From an uncultured Alphaproteobacteria bacterium (GTDB taxonomy: Bacteria; Pseudomonadota; Alphaproteobacteria; Rs-D84), in contig CATOOF010000002.1 of assembly GCA_951801825.1 (NCBI GenBank), positions 288,441-352,440 on the forward strand: DNA of 64,000 nt. The letters are read 5' to 3'. Positions 36,804 through 44,616 of the stretch are shown here, piece by piece. The translations under genes and the position numbers were made by a program. The notes under the pieces were generated by a model that saw only the letters and a list, made by a program, of their open reading frames with translations, did not search any database and was not told the origin of the DNA. The first letter of the stretch is position 1. The number at the start of each line of letters is the position of its first letter.

Positions 36804-36938
36804 GGTGCATCGCAAAAGAGATGCCGAGGCGTAAAGAACCTCGCGATAGATGGTGCCGGATATGCACCACAAAAACATATCCCTGCTTCTGCGGGGGGCC
36901 GTTGGCTATACAACAGGGCATCGCCCAAAGGCCAACGG
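36804..36938 (+). ncRNA. Candidate structured leader or small RNA upstream of the island porin-like gene
   Basis: No gene lies here, but the pairing potential is dense. GGTGCAT (36804-36810) pairs with ATGCACC (36862-36868). Inside are GCATC/GATGC (36807-36811 with 36820-36824) and GAGG/CCTC (36826-36829 with 36839-36842). CCCTGC/GCGGGG (36881-36886 with 36891-36896) is a 6-bp hairpin. CCGTTGGC/GCCAACGG (36899-36906 with 36931-36938) encloses GGGC-ATC-GCCC. The outer and first inner pairings compete, as in a switch. It lies 62 nt before the 37001 start. It matches no riboswitch class I know. Confidence 0.4.
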
Positions 36939-37000
36939 GGTCATTCTATCGTGATTTCTTTAACTCCCCGCGCCATCTTTTGCACAAAAAAGGTGGTTAT

Positions 37001-37765
37001 ATGAAAAAAGCAATAATTCCCATAATGATTCTTGGTGTCTGCGTGGCTAATGCCAGCGCATCGTCCGTGCCTTACCGCAATACTTATTATACTACAAGCG
37101 ATATGGTGCAAAGAGCCCTAAGAAGAACGCCACAAAAAGATGGAATCCCACGTCGCGCTTATAACTACATTCCCTCAAAAAGTCCCAACAGCGTAAAAAA
37201 AGATTACAAATGGTATATTGATTTTGGCCTTGGATTTGGATATGCCACCGCTGAATCTTCATTTGATGCTCAAGATTGGTGTAATCCTGCAGGATGTGTC
37301 AATGGCTATTGGGATACATTTCAATATCCCGGCAGTAATCAGAAAAGAAATATGGGTAAGGAAAACCCAGTTTTCGCTTCGCTTAAGTTCGCACGAAAAT
37401 ATGATAAATTTGCTTGGGGCGCATACGGGGATGCCGGAACACCCGCAAGTGCGCTGGGACTATTTGCAGAATTTGGTAATCAATGGCTTTTTGATTTGGG
37501 TATCGGTGCAGGACATAACTCTATTTTTGAGAAAACCACCGTAGATATACGCCTAGGTGTGGGATATGCATTTGAGATAACAGACCAGCTAGCCCTTGTT
37601 TCAACAGCCTTTTTTAATTATCAGATGGCCAGCAATGGCGAAGCAGAAGGCAAAGGCTATGACGACGAGAAAGGCACTGTTTGCTACAACTGCTGGACCC
37701 GCGGAACAGAGGTGCTCTCTTATTACAGCGGGGGCGTGAAAGCAGTTCTCAGGTATAGATTTTAA
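37001..37765 (+). CDS. Outer-membrane beta-barrel protein carried by the island
   Basis: A 254-aa product from ATG 37001 (AAAAAAGGTGG upstream). The signal peptide is MKKAIIPIMILGVCVANASA. After about 45 linker residues come amphipathic strands typical of small barrels (WYIDFGLGFGYATAESSF, ALGLFAEFGNQWLFDLGIGAG, TTVDIRLGVGYAFEITDQ). The end is SGGVKAVLRYRF with the C-terminal aromatic used by BAM. Such a cargo could change surface properties (phage receptor masking, adhesion), but this is inference. Confidence 0.75.
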   Translation: MKKAIIPIMILGVCVANASASSVPYRNTYYTTSDMVQRALRRTPQKDGIPRRAYNYIPSKSPNSVKKDYKWYIDFGLGFGYATAESSFDAQDWCNPAGCVNGYWDTFQYPGSNQKRNMGKENPVFASLKFARKYDKFAWGAYGDAGTPASALGLFAEFGNQWLFDLGIGAGHNSIFEKTTVDIRLGVGYAFEITDQLALVSTAFFNYQMASNGEAEGKGYDDEKGTVCYNCWTRGTEVLSYYSGGVKAVLRYRF

Positions 37766-37832
37766 CTAGGAACTATATCTGTCCATGCCTTTATATAAGA
37801 AGACTATTAAACTTTAACCAAAAGGAGAAAAA

Positions 37833-38045
37833 ATGAATGAATATCTAATACAAAGCGCATTGTCAAATATGCAACAGCAGGTAGAAATGTACAAAGCAAT
37901 GGGCATAATAAGCTTTGTTGCGACTGTGTTATCCTGTATATTCCTGTTTGTGATTATGGTATCAATATTAAAACGCAGATTTTACAAAGAAGAAGGCCTT
38001 GAACGCTATGGATATGGCAATTATGTGGCTGATGATGAAGATTAA
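37833..38045 (+). CDS. Small single-span membrane protein
   Basis: A 70-aa product with AAAGGAG ideally placed. A membrane helix lies at about residues 24-46 (IISFVATVLSCIFLFVIMVSI), then a basic stop-transfer KRRFYKEE and an acidic tail. Followed by a strong terminator. Function unknown. Confidence 0.65.
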   Translation: MNEYLIQSALSNMQQQVEMYKAMGIISFVATVLSCIFLFVIMVSILKRRFYKEEGLERYGYGNYVADDED

Positions 38046-38051
38046 AGACTA

Positions 38052-38077
38052 AAAGTGGGGTCAAGCCCCACTTTTTT
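38052..38077 (+). terminator. Terminator after the small membrane protein gene
   Basis: AAAGTGGGG (38052-38060) and CCCCACTTT (38066-38074) followed by T. Confidence 0.8.
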
Positions 38078-38160
38078 AAGTTTTATTTGATATGTGATTA
38101 CAAAAAATATATCAAATACACTTGAAAAGTAAATTTACAGCACTAGTTTTGAATCAAACA

Positions 38161-38193
38161 GGGCTATAAAAAGCCCGTTTTTTATGCTATAAT
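38161..38193 (+). promoter_or_regulatory. Terminator-like hairpin followed by extended -10 promoter of the ATPase gene
   Basis: GGGCT (38161-38165) and AGCCC (38172-38176) followed by GTTTTTT form a second terminator. Immediately after it TGCTATAAT (38185-38193) is an extended -10 box. The ATPase module downstream thus seems to have its own promoter, insulated from the rest of the island. Confidence 0.5.
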
Positions 38194-38249
38194 TACTTGA
38201 AAGTAGGTTTTTAAGTGCTATTAATCATATAGATAACAGGGTTTTGACA

Positions 38250-39578
38250 ATGAAAATTACATTAAAAAATGTCGGTGTTATTAAAGACGCGACCGTTGAT
38301 TTAACGGGGCTTTCTGTCATTGTTGGAAAGAATGGCGCGGGAAAAAGCACCGTCGGGAAAACTATTTATGCAATAGTCAAGGCTGTTAAAGAAAAAGACG
38401 CCATCGTCAAACAAAAGAAAAAAGAATACACTGATTGGGTCTGCAAAAACACTTATTTTACAATTCAAAATCTTATAGGTCGGAATACTAATGCTCGGCA
38501 ATTAAACGCGGATGCTACATTGCTAGAAAACAATTTCCAGTTAGGTGCATTTGAGACCGATTTAATACATTTAATTGATGAAAATGATATAGATAGTTGC
38601 AAAAGACTAATTCAGTCAAGAATTAACTTAATAGATAGCTTTTCTAATGCTGTGGATGTTAGTGCCAAAAACAAAATAAAAGAAGGTCTGACTTCTTTAA
38701 AAAATTCTTTTGTGCCGTCAAATATGCAAAATGATATTCATTTAGCATTGGTTTATATGTGTCATAACATATTTGGCGACCAAATTATTAACGTACAATC
38801 TCATATAAAGTCAAAAGTGGCATTTGGTAATTTACTTGAATACACTGTTTCTAACAATGCAGATGTTTTGCCTTTGGCAGAAAGATTAAAAATTGATTAC
38901 GTTGATGATAGCATTACAGAAAAAATTTTCCAAGACGCCACACTTATTGAAACGCCATTATTGTTGCAAATGGAAAAAATCCAAAATTTCAATAGTTTGC
39001 CAGACTATTGGACGGATTTAATGAAAAAGGTCGCATCAGATTCAATAAATAGCACTCTGCAAAATACATTTATCCAAGAAGCTATATCCGATATTACAGA
39101 CGCATTAGGGGGTAAATTAGAATATAATGCTAAAGAGAGACGGTTTGATTTTATAAAGAAAGAATTTTCTGAAGGAACAAATCTGTCCATTAATAATGCT
39201 GCATCTGGCGAAAAAGTCCTTGGCATCTTCCAAAAACTTGCAAAAAACGGAATGTTTAGCCCAAGTAAAATTACAATTTTGGATGAGCCAGAGAATCATC
39301 TACACCCACAATGGCTTATGACTTTAGCGGAAGTATTGGTAAAGCTTGTAAAATCCGGTTGCCCGATAATGATAGCTTCTCATAGTCCAGACTTTTTACA
39401 AGCTCTGCGTTTTTATTCAAAAAAACATAAACTGGGACAAGTAAGGTATTATTTAGCTGATGGAGAAACCGGTATTATTTCTGATAAAACAGGCAAGGAA
39501 TACGAAATTTTCGATAACTTGGCAAAACCGATAAACGAAATATTTGAATCTGTTGTAAACGATACATTAAAAGATTAA
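38250..39578 (+). CDS. SMC/AAA-type ATPase, putative anti-phage defence subunit
   Basis: A 442-aa ATPase of the AAA_21/OLD-like group. Walker A is VGKNGAGKST (residues 24-33), an ABC-type signature appears as NNAASGEKVLG, Walker B as KITILDEPENHLHP, and an H-loop as IASHSPDF. The middle is a long helical insertion. There is no TOPRIM nuclease domain, unlike full OLD proteins. ATG 38250 is preferred to a TTG six bases upstream. The next gene follows after 20 nt. Together they resemble two-gene defence pairs in which such an ATPase partners a nuclease (Septu, for example), but no exact known system is recognised. Confidence 0.8.
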   Translation: MKITLKNVGVIKDATVDLTGLSVIVGKNGAGKSTVGKTIYAIVKAVKEKDAIVKQKKKEYTDWVCKNTYFTIQNLIGRNTNARQLNADATLLENNFQLGAFETDLIHLIDENDIDSCKRLIQSRINLIDSFSNAVDVSAKNKIKEGLTSLKNSFVPSNMQNDIHLALVYMCHNIFGDQIINVQSHIKSKVAFGNLLEYTVSNNADVLPLAERLKIDYVDDSITEKIFQDATLIETPLLLQMEKIQNFNSLPDYWTDLMKKVASDSINSTLQNTFIQEAISDITDALGGKLEYNAKERRFDFIKKEFSEGTNLSINNAASGEKVLGIFQKLAKNGMFSPSKITILDEPENHLHPQWLMTLAEVLVKLVKSGCPIMIASHSPDFLQALRFYSKKHKLGQVRYYLADGETGIISDKTGKEYEIFDNLAKPINEIFESVVNDTLKD

Positions 39579-39598
39579 ACATATTAGAGTTCCATATT

Positions 39599-40123
39599 AT
39601 GGCAGACTATTCCAGATTTAAGAAATCTTTTTGTGAATGTTGCGATACTAATAAGAAAGGCTTATGCCGTTTAGGGTGGCCTTGCCCAACAGATAAGAAT
39701 AAAAATTTTATTGATTGGGAAGAAGTAGTGGGTACAAAGCCCGCACCGCAACATGATTGGCCACACTGCGATTCTGTATATATTAATAGTGATAATATCG
39801 CTTATCTTATAGAATTCAAAAATGTAAAATGGTTTTATGATGACAAAACAAATAAAATTAAGCCATTACCAAATATACAAAAAGAACTTGTAGATAAATT
39901 TGATTGCTCTATAAAGCTTTTACAAGAGGACGGTAATAATATAGAAAGATTTCAGTTGAAATGCGCATGTGATTTTAATGGTATAATGAAATTAAACAAA
40001 TCTATAGATGAATTAAAACGACAGCTACGTAATAATTTCTTTATATATTTAGAACAAAATAATATTTATTATGAAGAATGCCGAAGTTTATATTACAGCA
40101 TTAAATTTGTAGAGTGTCCCTAA
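39599..40123 (+). CDS. Putative PD-(D/E)xK nuclease partner of the ATPase
   Basis: A 174-aa protein of no recognised family. The N-terminus has a cysteine cluster (CECC at 12-15, then C23 and C29) that could bind zinc. Asp58 in CDSVY, followed after a strand by IEFKNVKW (Glu72-x-Lys74), fits a compact PD-(D/E)xK nuclease core. The rest is Lys/Asn/Leu-rich and helical. Its position 20 nt behind the ATPase gene suggests one two-component unit. The nuclease assignment rests on a short motif only. Confidence 0.5.
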   Translation: MADYSRFKKSFCECCDTNKKGLCRLGWPCPTDKNKNFIDWEEVVGTKPAPQHDWPHCDSVYINSDNIAYLIEFKNVKWFYDDKTNKIKPLPNIQKELVDKFDCSIKLLQEDGNNIERFQLKCACDFNGIMKLNKSIDELKRQLRNNFFIYLEQNNIYYEECRSLYYSIKFVECP

Positions 40124-40207
40124 ATTTATAGTTGACATAACCTTTGGCTTAACATATCTGTCCTTGTGAGAAATCAACAATTAGTTCTCGCATTATTGCT
40201 TTCATGC

Positions 40208-40224
40208 ACTATACTAAATATAGT
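40208..40224 (+). promoter_or_regulatory. Inverted repeat at the recombinase promoter
   Basis: ACTATA-CTAAA-TATAGT (40208-40224) lies 19 nt before the recombinase ATG and contains TATACT as a possible -10. A second inverted repeat GAGAA/TTCTC spans about 40167-40188. Operator function is a guess. Confidence 0.4.
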
Positions 40225-40243
40225 AAAACCAAAAGATTGAGTA

Positions 40244-41749
40244 ATGAAAGCAGTAATACTTGCTCGCGTTTCGTCGCGGGAACAAGAAAATGGGATGTCC
40301 ATTGATGCCCAGCTGGAAAATTTGAACAAATATATCCAGCGCAATGGACTATCGCTGCTTAAAACCTTTCAAATTACCGAAAGCTCAACAAAAGGCGACC
40401 GCAAAAAGTTCGTTGAAATGCTGAGTTTCGTCAAGGCCCAGCGCGAGAAAATCGCCATTGTTGCCGACTGTATTGACCGTATTCAGCGTAGTTTCAAGGA
40501 ATCCGTTGAACTGGATGAATTACGCAAGGCGGATAAAGTGGAACTGCATTTTATACGTGAAAACCTGCGTCTGCATCGTGATTCTAAGTCCAACGAGATT
40601 GCCATGTGGGATTTGGGTGTATTTGCCGCCAAAACCTATGTTGGCAATCTGCGTGATAATGTAAAGCGAAGCATTGACTATAACACTAAACACGGTATCT
40701 GGCAAAGTCAGTCTCCACTGGGTTATTTGAACCGGCGCGATGACAATAACAAGCCGATTATTATCGTTGACCCGGAACGCGCTCCGGGGATTAAGCGCCT
40801 GTTCGAAGAATACGCGTCCGGGCTGCGTACGATTGGCGAACTGGTTAAAAATGCCGCCGAATGGGGACTGACGAATAAAGCCACCGGAAAGCCCATTACC
40901 AAGGCCGCGGTATTTAATATCTTAAACAATCCCTTTTATTATGGGATGATGAGCGTCAAGGGTGCGCTTTATCCCCACATTTATCAGCCTTTGATTGATA
41001 AAACGCTGTTTGACAAGTGTCAGGCGATTATGAACAACAAAAATCGTACTCGGTTTAAGTATGCGGAAAAGCCTTATGTGTTTCGCGGACTGATAAAATG
41101 TGCCAATTGTGGTTGTGCGATTACCAGCGACACAAAGACAAAGCCCAGCGGAAAAACCTATACATACCTATCTTGTTCACATTTTAAGGGGAATTGCACA
41201 CAACCGGCGGTAAATGAAAATGTATTATTACAACAGATTCAGGACGAGGTATTAAAAAAGCTATCCTTTCCGCGCGATATTATGCAGGAGGTGGCAAAGT
41301 GCCTGACAAATATATCACAAGCGGAAAATGCCTATGCGCTGGCAGAGATAGACAATCTGCGTAAAAAGCAAGATGCACTAAAGACCAAAAGAAGCCGTCT
41401 GTTGGACTTCTTACTGGCGGGCAATATTACACAGGAAGAATATGCCGATAAAAAAAATGATATAGAGAAAGAACTGTATGATGTGGGTGTGCGTTTGGCA
41501 GCACATTCCAAGGCAGATGGTGCATTTATAACGACAGTGGAATCCCTGTTGACCGTGGCATCGCACGCGGCGGAATTATTCCAGAGTTCGAAAGTAGAAC
41601 AAAAACGTCAGATTATTAACTTGCTACTTTCGAACTGCGAATTGAAAGATAAAAAGTTAGTATATTCAATAAGAAAACCGTTCAATATCCTGATGGATTT
41701 GAACGGTCGTAAAGCTTGGTTGGGGCAGCTGGATTCGAACCAACACTGA
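40244..41749 (+). CDS. Large serine recombinase (island integrase/excisionase)
   Basis: A 501-aa site-specific recombinase. The resolvase domain has the catalytic Ser10 in ARVSSREQ. It is followed by the Recombinase domain (SPLGYLNRRDDN to NPFYYGMM), a zinc ribbon (CANCGCAIT ... CSHFKGNC), and a coiled coil with conserved YADKKNDIEKEL. It catalyses integration and excision between short att sites. The final codons cross the 8-bp repeat, and the stop at 41747-41749 is inside the tRNA-Gln gene. If the island circularises, codon 493 (TTG of CTTGGTTG) would join 34336 and stay open for 42 more codons to TAA at 34462-34464. Confidence 0.93.
   Translation: MKAVILARVSSREQENGMSIDAQLENLNKYIQRNGLSLLKTFQITESSTKGDRKKFVEMLSFVKAQREKIAIVADCIDRIQRSFKESVELDELRKADKVELHFIRENLRLHRDSKSNEIAMWDLGVFAAKTYVGNLRDNVKRSIDYNTKHGIWQSQSPLGYLNRRDDNNKPIIIVDPERAPGIKRLFEEYASGLRTIGELVKNAAEWGLTNKATGKPITKAAVFNILNNPFYYGMMSVKGALYPHIYQPLIDKTLFDKCQAIMNNKNRTRFKYAEKPYVFRGLIKCANCGCAITSDTKTKPSGKTYTYLSCSHFKGNCTQPAVNENVLLQQIQDEVLKKLSFPRDIMQEVAKCLTNISQAENAYALAEIDNLRKKQDALKTKRSRLLDFLLAGNITQEEYADKKNDIEKELYDVGVRLAAHSKADGAFITTVESLLTVASHAAELFQSSKVEQKRQIINLLLSNCELKDKKLVYSIRKPFNILMDLNGRKAWLGQLDSNQH
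41715..41722. other. attR: right 8-bp direct repeat of the island
   Basis: CTTGGTTG, covering the CCA-encoding 3' end of tRNA-Gln on the - strand and part of the recombinase coding sequence. Same sequence at 34328-34335. Confidence 0.7.
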
Positions 41750-41790
41750 CGGAGTCAGAGTCCGGAGTTCTACCGTTAAACTATGCCCCA
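41717..41790 (-). tRNA. tRNA-Gln (anticodon CTG), island target
   Basis: Acceptor TGGGGCA pairs with TGCCCCA. The anticodon loop is CTCTGAC (CTG reads CAG), the T-arm is GTTGG/CCAGC with TTCGAAT, and CCA is encoded at 41717-41719. The first anticodon-stem pair is a C-T mismatch, the only irregularity. The gene is intact, but its terminator is now 7.4 kb away, so transcription past the 3' end runs antisense into the recombinase gene. Confidence 0.9.
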
Positions 41791-41859
41791 AGCGTCGCTG
41801 ATTATATATCACTATTATTCTATTTGCAAGAAATTATTTTCTATGAAATCATATTCATT

Positions 41860-42360
41860 ATGAAGTACTATTCTTTTTATAATTCCCCAATTGGTCAAAT
41901 TATGATGGCCAGCGACGGGAATTTTTTAACCGGCCTGTGGATTGAAAATCAAAAGTATTATGCCGCCGGAATCGCACCAAATGCCCAAAAATTACACAAA
42001 TTGGATATATTTCAATATGCGGAACACTGGATGCGCGATTATTTCAATGGCATGGCACCAGATGCCGCCAATGTTCCAATTGAACCCAATGGTACGAACT
42101 TTCAAAAAAATGTGTGGAAAATACTGTGTGATATACCATACGGAAACACCGCAACATATGGCGAAATCGCCAAAAAAATCGGTATACTAACGGGGAACAC
42201 CACATGCCCGCGCGCGGTGGGCGCCGCAATTGGTCACAACCCTATTTCCATAATTATCCCATGCCATCGCGTAATAGGCGCAAACAAAAAACTGACCGGG
42301 TATGCAGGTGGCCTGGAAATAAAATCACATTTATTACAATTAGAGAAAGTTCTGGTTTAA
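41860..42360 (+). CDS. ogt: Methylated-DNA--protein-cysteine methyltransferase
   Basis: A 166-aa suicide DNA-repair enzyme that takes methyl groups from O6-methylguanine. IPCHRVIG holds the acceptor Cys. NFQKNVWKILCDIPYGNTATYGEIA is the DNA-binding helix region, and LTGYAGGLEIKSHLLQLE closes the domain. Start at ATG 41860; the longer frame upstream runs through tRNA-Gln. Chromosomal codon use resumes here. Confidence 0.95.
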   Translation: MKYYSFYNSPIGQIMMASDGNFLTGLWIENQKYYAAGIAPNAQKLHKLDIFQYAEHWMRDYFNGMAPDAANVPIEPNGTNFQKNVWKILCDIPYGNTATYGEIAKKIGILTGNTTCPRAVGAAIGHNPISIIIPCHRVIGANKKLTGYAGGLEIKSHLLQLEKVLV

Positions 42361-42404
42361 TCCGTTACTAAACACTGGACAAAATATTTTTCTGACAATT
42401 TTTA

Positions 42405-42432
42405 TTGACAAATATTATTTTTTGGCTATCAT
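42405..42432 (+). promoter_or_regulatory. Promoter of the 42463 gene
   Basis: TTGACA (42405-42410), a 16-nt spacer and TATCAT (42427-42432). A TATAAT at 42439-42444 is an alternative -10. Confidence 0.5.
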
Positions 42433-42462
42433 GCTGTATATAATTCATAAAAAGGGGCAGAT

Positions 42463-43224
42463 ATGTTCAAAGAATTGAAGTTAAAAATTGCGGCACGTCG
42501 CGTTCAGCAAAAGACTGTACGTAAAAACAGCAGCCGTCGGCGCACCCAATCCCGCAAAGCATCGGGAACATGGTCTACGGTTTGGAAAATTATTAAATGG
42601 CCGTTTACAGCTGTTTTGAATGTTGCACGCCGCGTATGGGCATGGATTCGCAGCATTGACTTAATTGGCCTGGTAAACCTGACACTGTTGGTTGCGATTA
42701 TTGTATTATTCACAATGTTAATAATTGACATTGTCGGATGCGGCAAAAAATCTGTTGTTGTTATTGCAGATGCACCGGCGGTGGCCGTTGTTCCGGAAAA
42801 GCCCCAGATTACCGTAACGCGTGATGCGGCACCGGCATCTGTAAAGACACAGCCCACACTGCCGTTAAAGCGCAATATCACAACCCGTAAATTTGAAAGT
42901 CACACTATTACTGTGGCCAAGACCGAGTGCACATCCAAAAACGCACCGAAGGTTTTAAATGGCGATGTAATTATTGACCGACGCGGCGCCACCCCTATTC
43001 TGACAGATGGCGTACGCATCAATGGCAGTCTGTATCTGCAAAACATGCGCAAATATATTCTGCCGTGCGGCACTGTTGTTCGCGGCAACTTGTTCCTGCG
43101 CGACGTTGAAATGCTTGAATTCTGCGGCGATTTTACCGTAACAGGGAACATTTACGTCAGCCCGCGTTCATCTTTTGGGCCAATACCAAGCACAGCACGT
43201 CTGGGCGGACAGGTTATCCTGTAA
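42463..43224 (+). CDS. Membrane protein with C-terminal bactofilin-like beta-helix
   Basis: A 253-aa protein. A very basic N-terminus (residues 1-45) is followed by one membrane helix at about 68-90 (LIGLVNLTLLVAIIVLFTMLIIDIV), a Pro/Ala/Val linker, and about 90 residues of short regular turns (LNGDVIIDRRG, VRINGSLYLQNM, VVRGNLFLRDVE, TVTGNIYVSPRS). The repeating xVxGxLxL pattern resembles bactofilins, which polymerise and guide cell-wall growth. A membrane anchor with the helix outside would be unusual, so the match is tentative. AAAAAGGGG precedes the ATG. Confidence 0.6.
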   Translation: MFKELKLKIAARRVQQKTVRKNSSRRRTQSRKASGTWSTVWKIIKWPFTAVLNVARRVWAWIRSIDLIGLVNLTLLVAIIVLFTMLIIDIVGCGKKSVVVIADAPAVAVVPEKPQITVTRDAAPASVKTQPTLPLKRNITTRKFESHTITVAKTECTSKNAPKVLNGDVIIDRRGATPILTDGVRINGSLYLQNMRKYILPCGTVVRGNLFLRDVEMLEFCGDFTVTGNIYVSPRSSFGPIPSTARLGGQVIL

Positions 43225-43331
43225 TATATATCATCCCCACAACCGGATCTGGTTTTCAGGTCCGGTTTTTGCTTGCACGGCAAATAATATTTTGTCTATA
43301 ATACCCATATCCAAACGAAGGGAAAAAAGAA

Positions 43332-43559
43332 ATGAAAACATTTGAGAAAATTTTAAATGTACTGGCCAAGAACATCGGCTATACCGTTGTACTGGTTGCG
43401 GCAATTATATTGTTTGCAATATTTTCCGGCGGCCTGTTGCGCGGTTTGATAACGGCTGGTTCCGCACTGATTGGTTATGCATGCATAGAGACGTTGTATA
43501 AACAATTTAAATCTGAAAGTACGCCAAAGGCGCCAAAAAGAATAACCAAGAAAAAATAA
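43332..43559 (+). CDS. Small membrane protein
   Basis: A 75-aa product with two adjacent hydrophobic segments (NIGYTVVLVAAIILFAIFSGG; GLITAGSALIGYACIETLY) and a strongly basic tail ending ITKKK. AAGGGAAAAA before the ATG. A terminator follows. No family recognised. Confidence 0.65.
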   Translation: MKTFEKILNVLAKNIGYTVVLVAAIILFAIFSGGLLRGLITAGSALIGYACIETLYKQFKSESTPKAPKRITKKK

Positions 43560-43567
43560 ACAAATAC

Positions 43568-43592
43568 AATCCCGCGATTGCGGGATTTTTTT
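43568..43592 (+). terminator. Terminator after the 43332 gene
   Basis: AATCCCGC and GCGGGATT with a GATT loop, then seven T. Confidence 0.85.
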
Positions 43593-43606
43593 ATCAGTTT
43601 AATTCC

Positions 43607-43939
43607 TTATTGTGCCGGCGCGTCCACAGACGGTGCAACGGCGGCGTTATCCGCACTTTCCTGAATTAAAATTTCCTGGCGCAAGTCACTTTTACGAGAC
43701 GCCATGTCCGATTTGGATGCAACCAACGCCAATGCGGCACACAACACAAAAAATATTGTCGCCAACCATGCCGTTATCTTGGTTAAAAAATTTCCAGCCG
43801 CCGCACCCGTCAACGCACCGCCAAACATTGACGCCGCAGAAGAGCCGGACATGCCACTGCCCTCAGACTTTTGCAACAGGATGATTCCGGTCATAAAAAT
43901 AGCAACGATAATTAAGCAAACCAGTAAAATTGTAAACAT
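43607..43939 (-). CDS. secG: Protein translocase subunit SecG
   Basis: A 110-aa two-span inner-membrane subunit of SecYEG. TILLVCLIIVAIFMTGIILLQKSEGSG is the first helix with the conserved LLQ...G, then GGALTGAAAGNFLTKITAWLATIFFVLCAALAL, then a polar tail. AAAGGAAAA before the ATG. Confidence 0.93.
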   Translation of the reverse strand: MFTILLVCLIIVAIFMTGIILLQKSEGSGMSGSSAASMFGGALTGAAAGNFLTKITAWLATIFFVLCAALALVASKSDMASRKSDLRQEILIQESADNAAVAPSVDAPAQ

Positions 43940-43981
43940 AACTTTTCCTTTGATTATGGGACGATTTTATCGTGCCCCCCT

Positions 43982-44614
43982 TTAAATTGCAAGAATTTTC
44001 AACAATGCCGCCGCCGCCGCTGTACTGGCCTCTTTTTTTGAGGCACCGGTTGCGGTGGCGCTATGCCCCATTGCAGTTACACGAACTGAAAACACGGGAT
44101 TATGAGATGCCCCCACAGGTTCCGTATACTCGTACCGAGGCAGGCCGCCGCTGGTATTTTGCTGTACCAGTTCCTGGAGTGCGCTTTTCGCATCCTTGGG
44201 CGCGGTAACGTCACGGGCGGCTATATCGCGCCACAAATCCAAAATCACATCACGGGCGGCATCAAATCCGGCCTCTATGAATATAGCCCCAAGAACAGCC
44301 TCCATCGCGTTGGCCCAGACATGCCGAACACGGCCGGCCGTCATATGACCATGGCGAACACGCCTGTCTATACCTATCTCCGTTGCGACATCGGCCAACG
44401 TTTCCGTCGATACCAGCATCGCATGACGACGCGCCAATTCGCCTTCTGCCTCAGACGGGAACATTTCATACAACATTGCCGCCACGGTCAGCCCCAAAAC
44501 ACGATCGCCCACGAATTCAAGACGCTCGTTATTACAGGTGACATCAACCCCACGCTGGGTCAGGGCCTGTTCCAACAGTTTTGGATTTTTAAATTTATAA
44601 TTCAGCTTTTTCAC
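43982..44614 (-). CDS. rnc: Ribonuclease III
   Basis: A 210-aa double-strand-specific RNase for rRNA and mRNA processing. The signature NERLEFVGDRVLGL is near residue 28, and the second metal-binding Glu is in ANAMEAVLGAIFIEAG. The C-terminal dsRNA-binding domain spans about 140-210 (KSALQELVQQNTSGGLPRYEY ... GASKKEASTAAAAALL). It begins 2 nt after the lepB stop, a classic coupled pair. Confidence 0.96.
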   Translation of the reverse strand: MKKLNYKFKNPKLLEQALTQRGVDVTCNNERLEFVGDRVLGLTVAAMLYEMFPSEAEGELARRHAMLVSTETLADVATEIGIDRRVRHGHMTAGRVRHVWANAMEAVLGAIFIEAGFDAARDVILDLWRDIAARDVTAPKDAKSALQELVQQNTSGGLPRYEYTEPVGASHNPVFSVRVTAMGHSATATGASKKEASTAAAAALLKILAI

Positions 44615-44616
44615 AA

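Larger units (their letters stand above)
34328..41722. mobile_element. 7.4-kb genomic island integrated at the tRNA-Gln 3' end
   Basis: Bounded by CTTGGTTG repeats, with a serine recombinase at the right end reading into tRNA-Gln. Most genes inside are more AT-rich than their surroundings, are of unknown function, and all lie on the + strand. No relaxase, replication gene or phage structural gene is seen, so it is neither an obvious conjugative element nor a prophage. Cargo, left to right: a 262-aa protein, a 50-aa protein, a SpoVG-like protein, a coiled-coil protein, a 56-aa protein, a structured RNA stretch, an outer-membrane protein, a small membrane protein, an ATPase and a putative nuclease. 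Confidence 0.8.
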
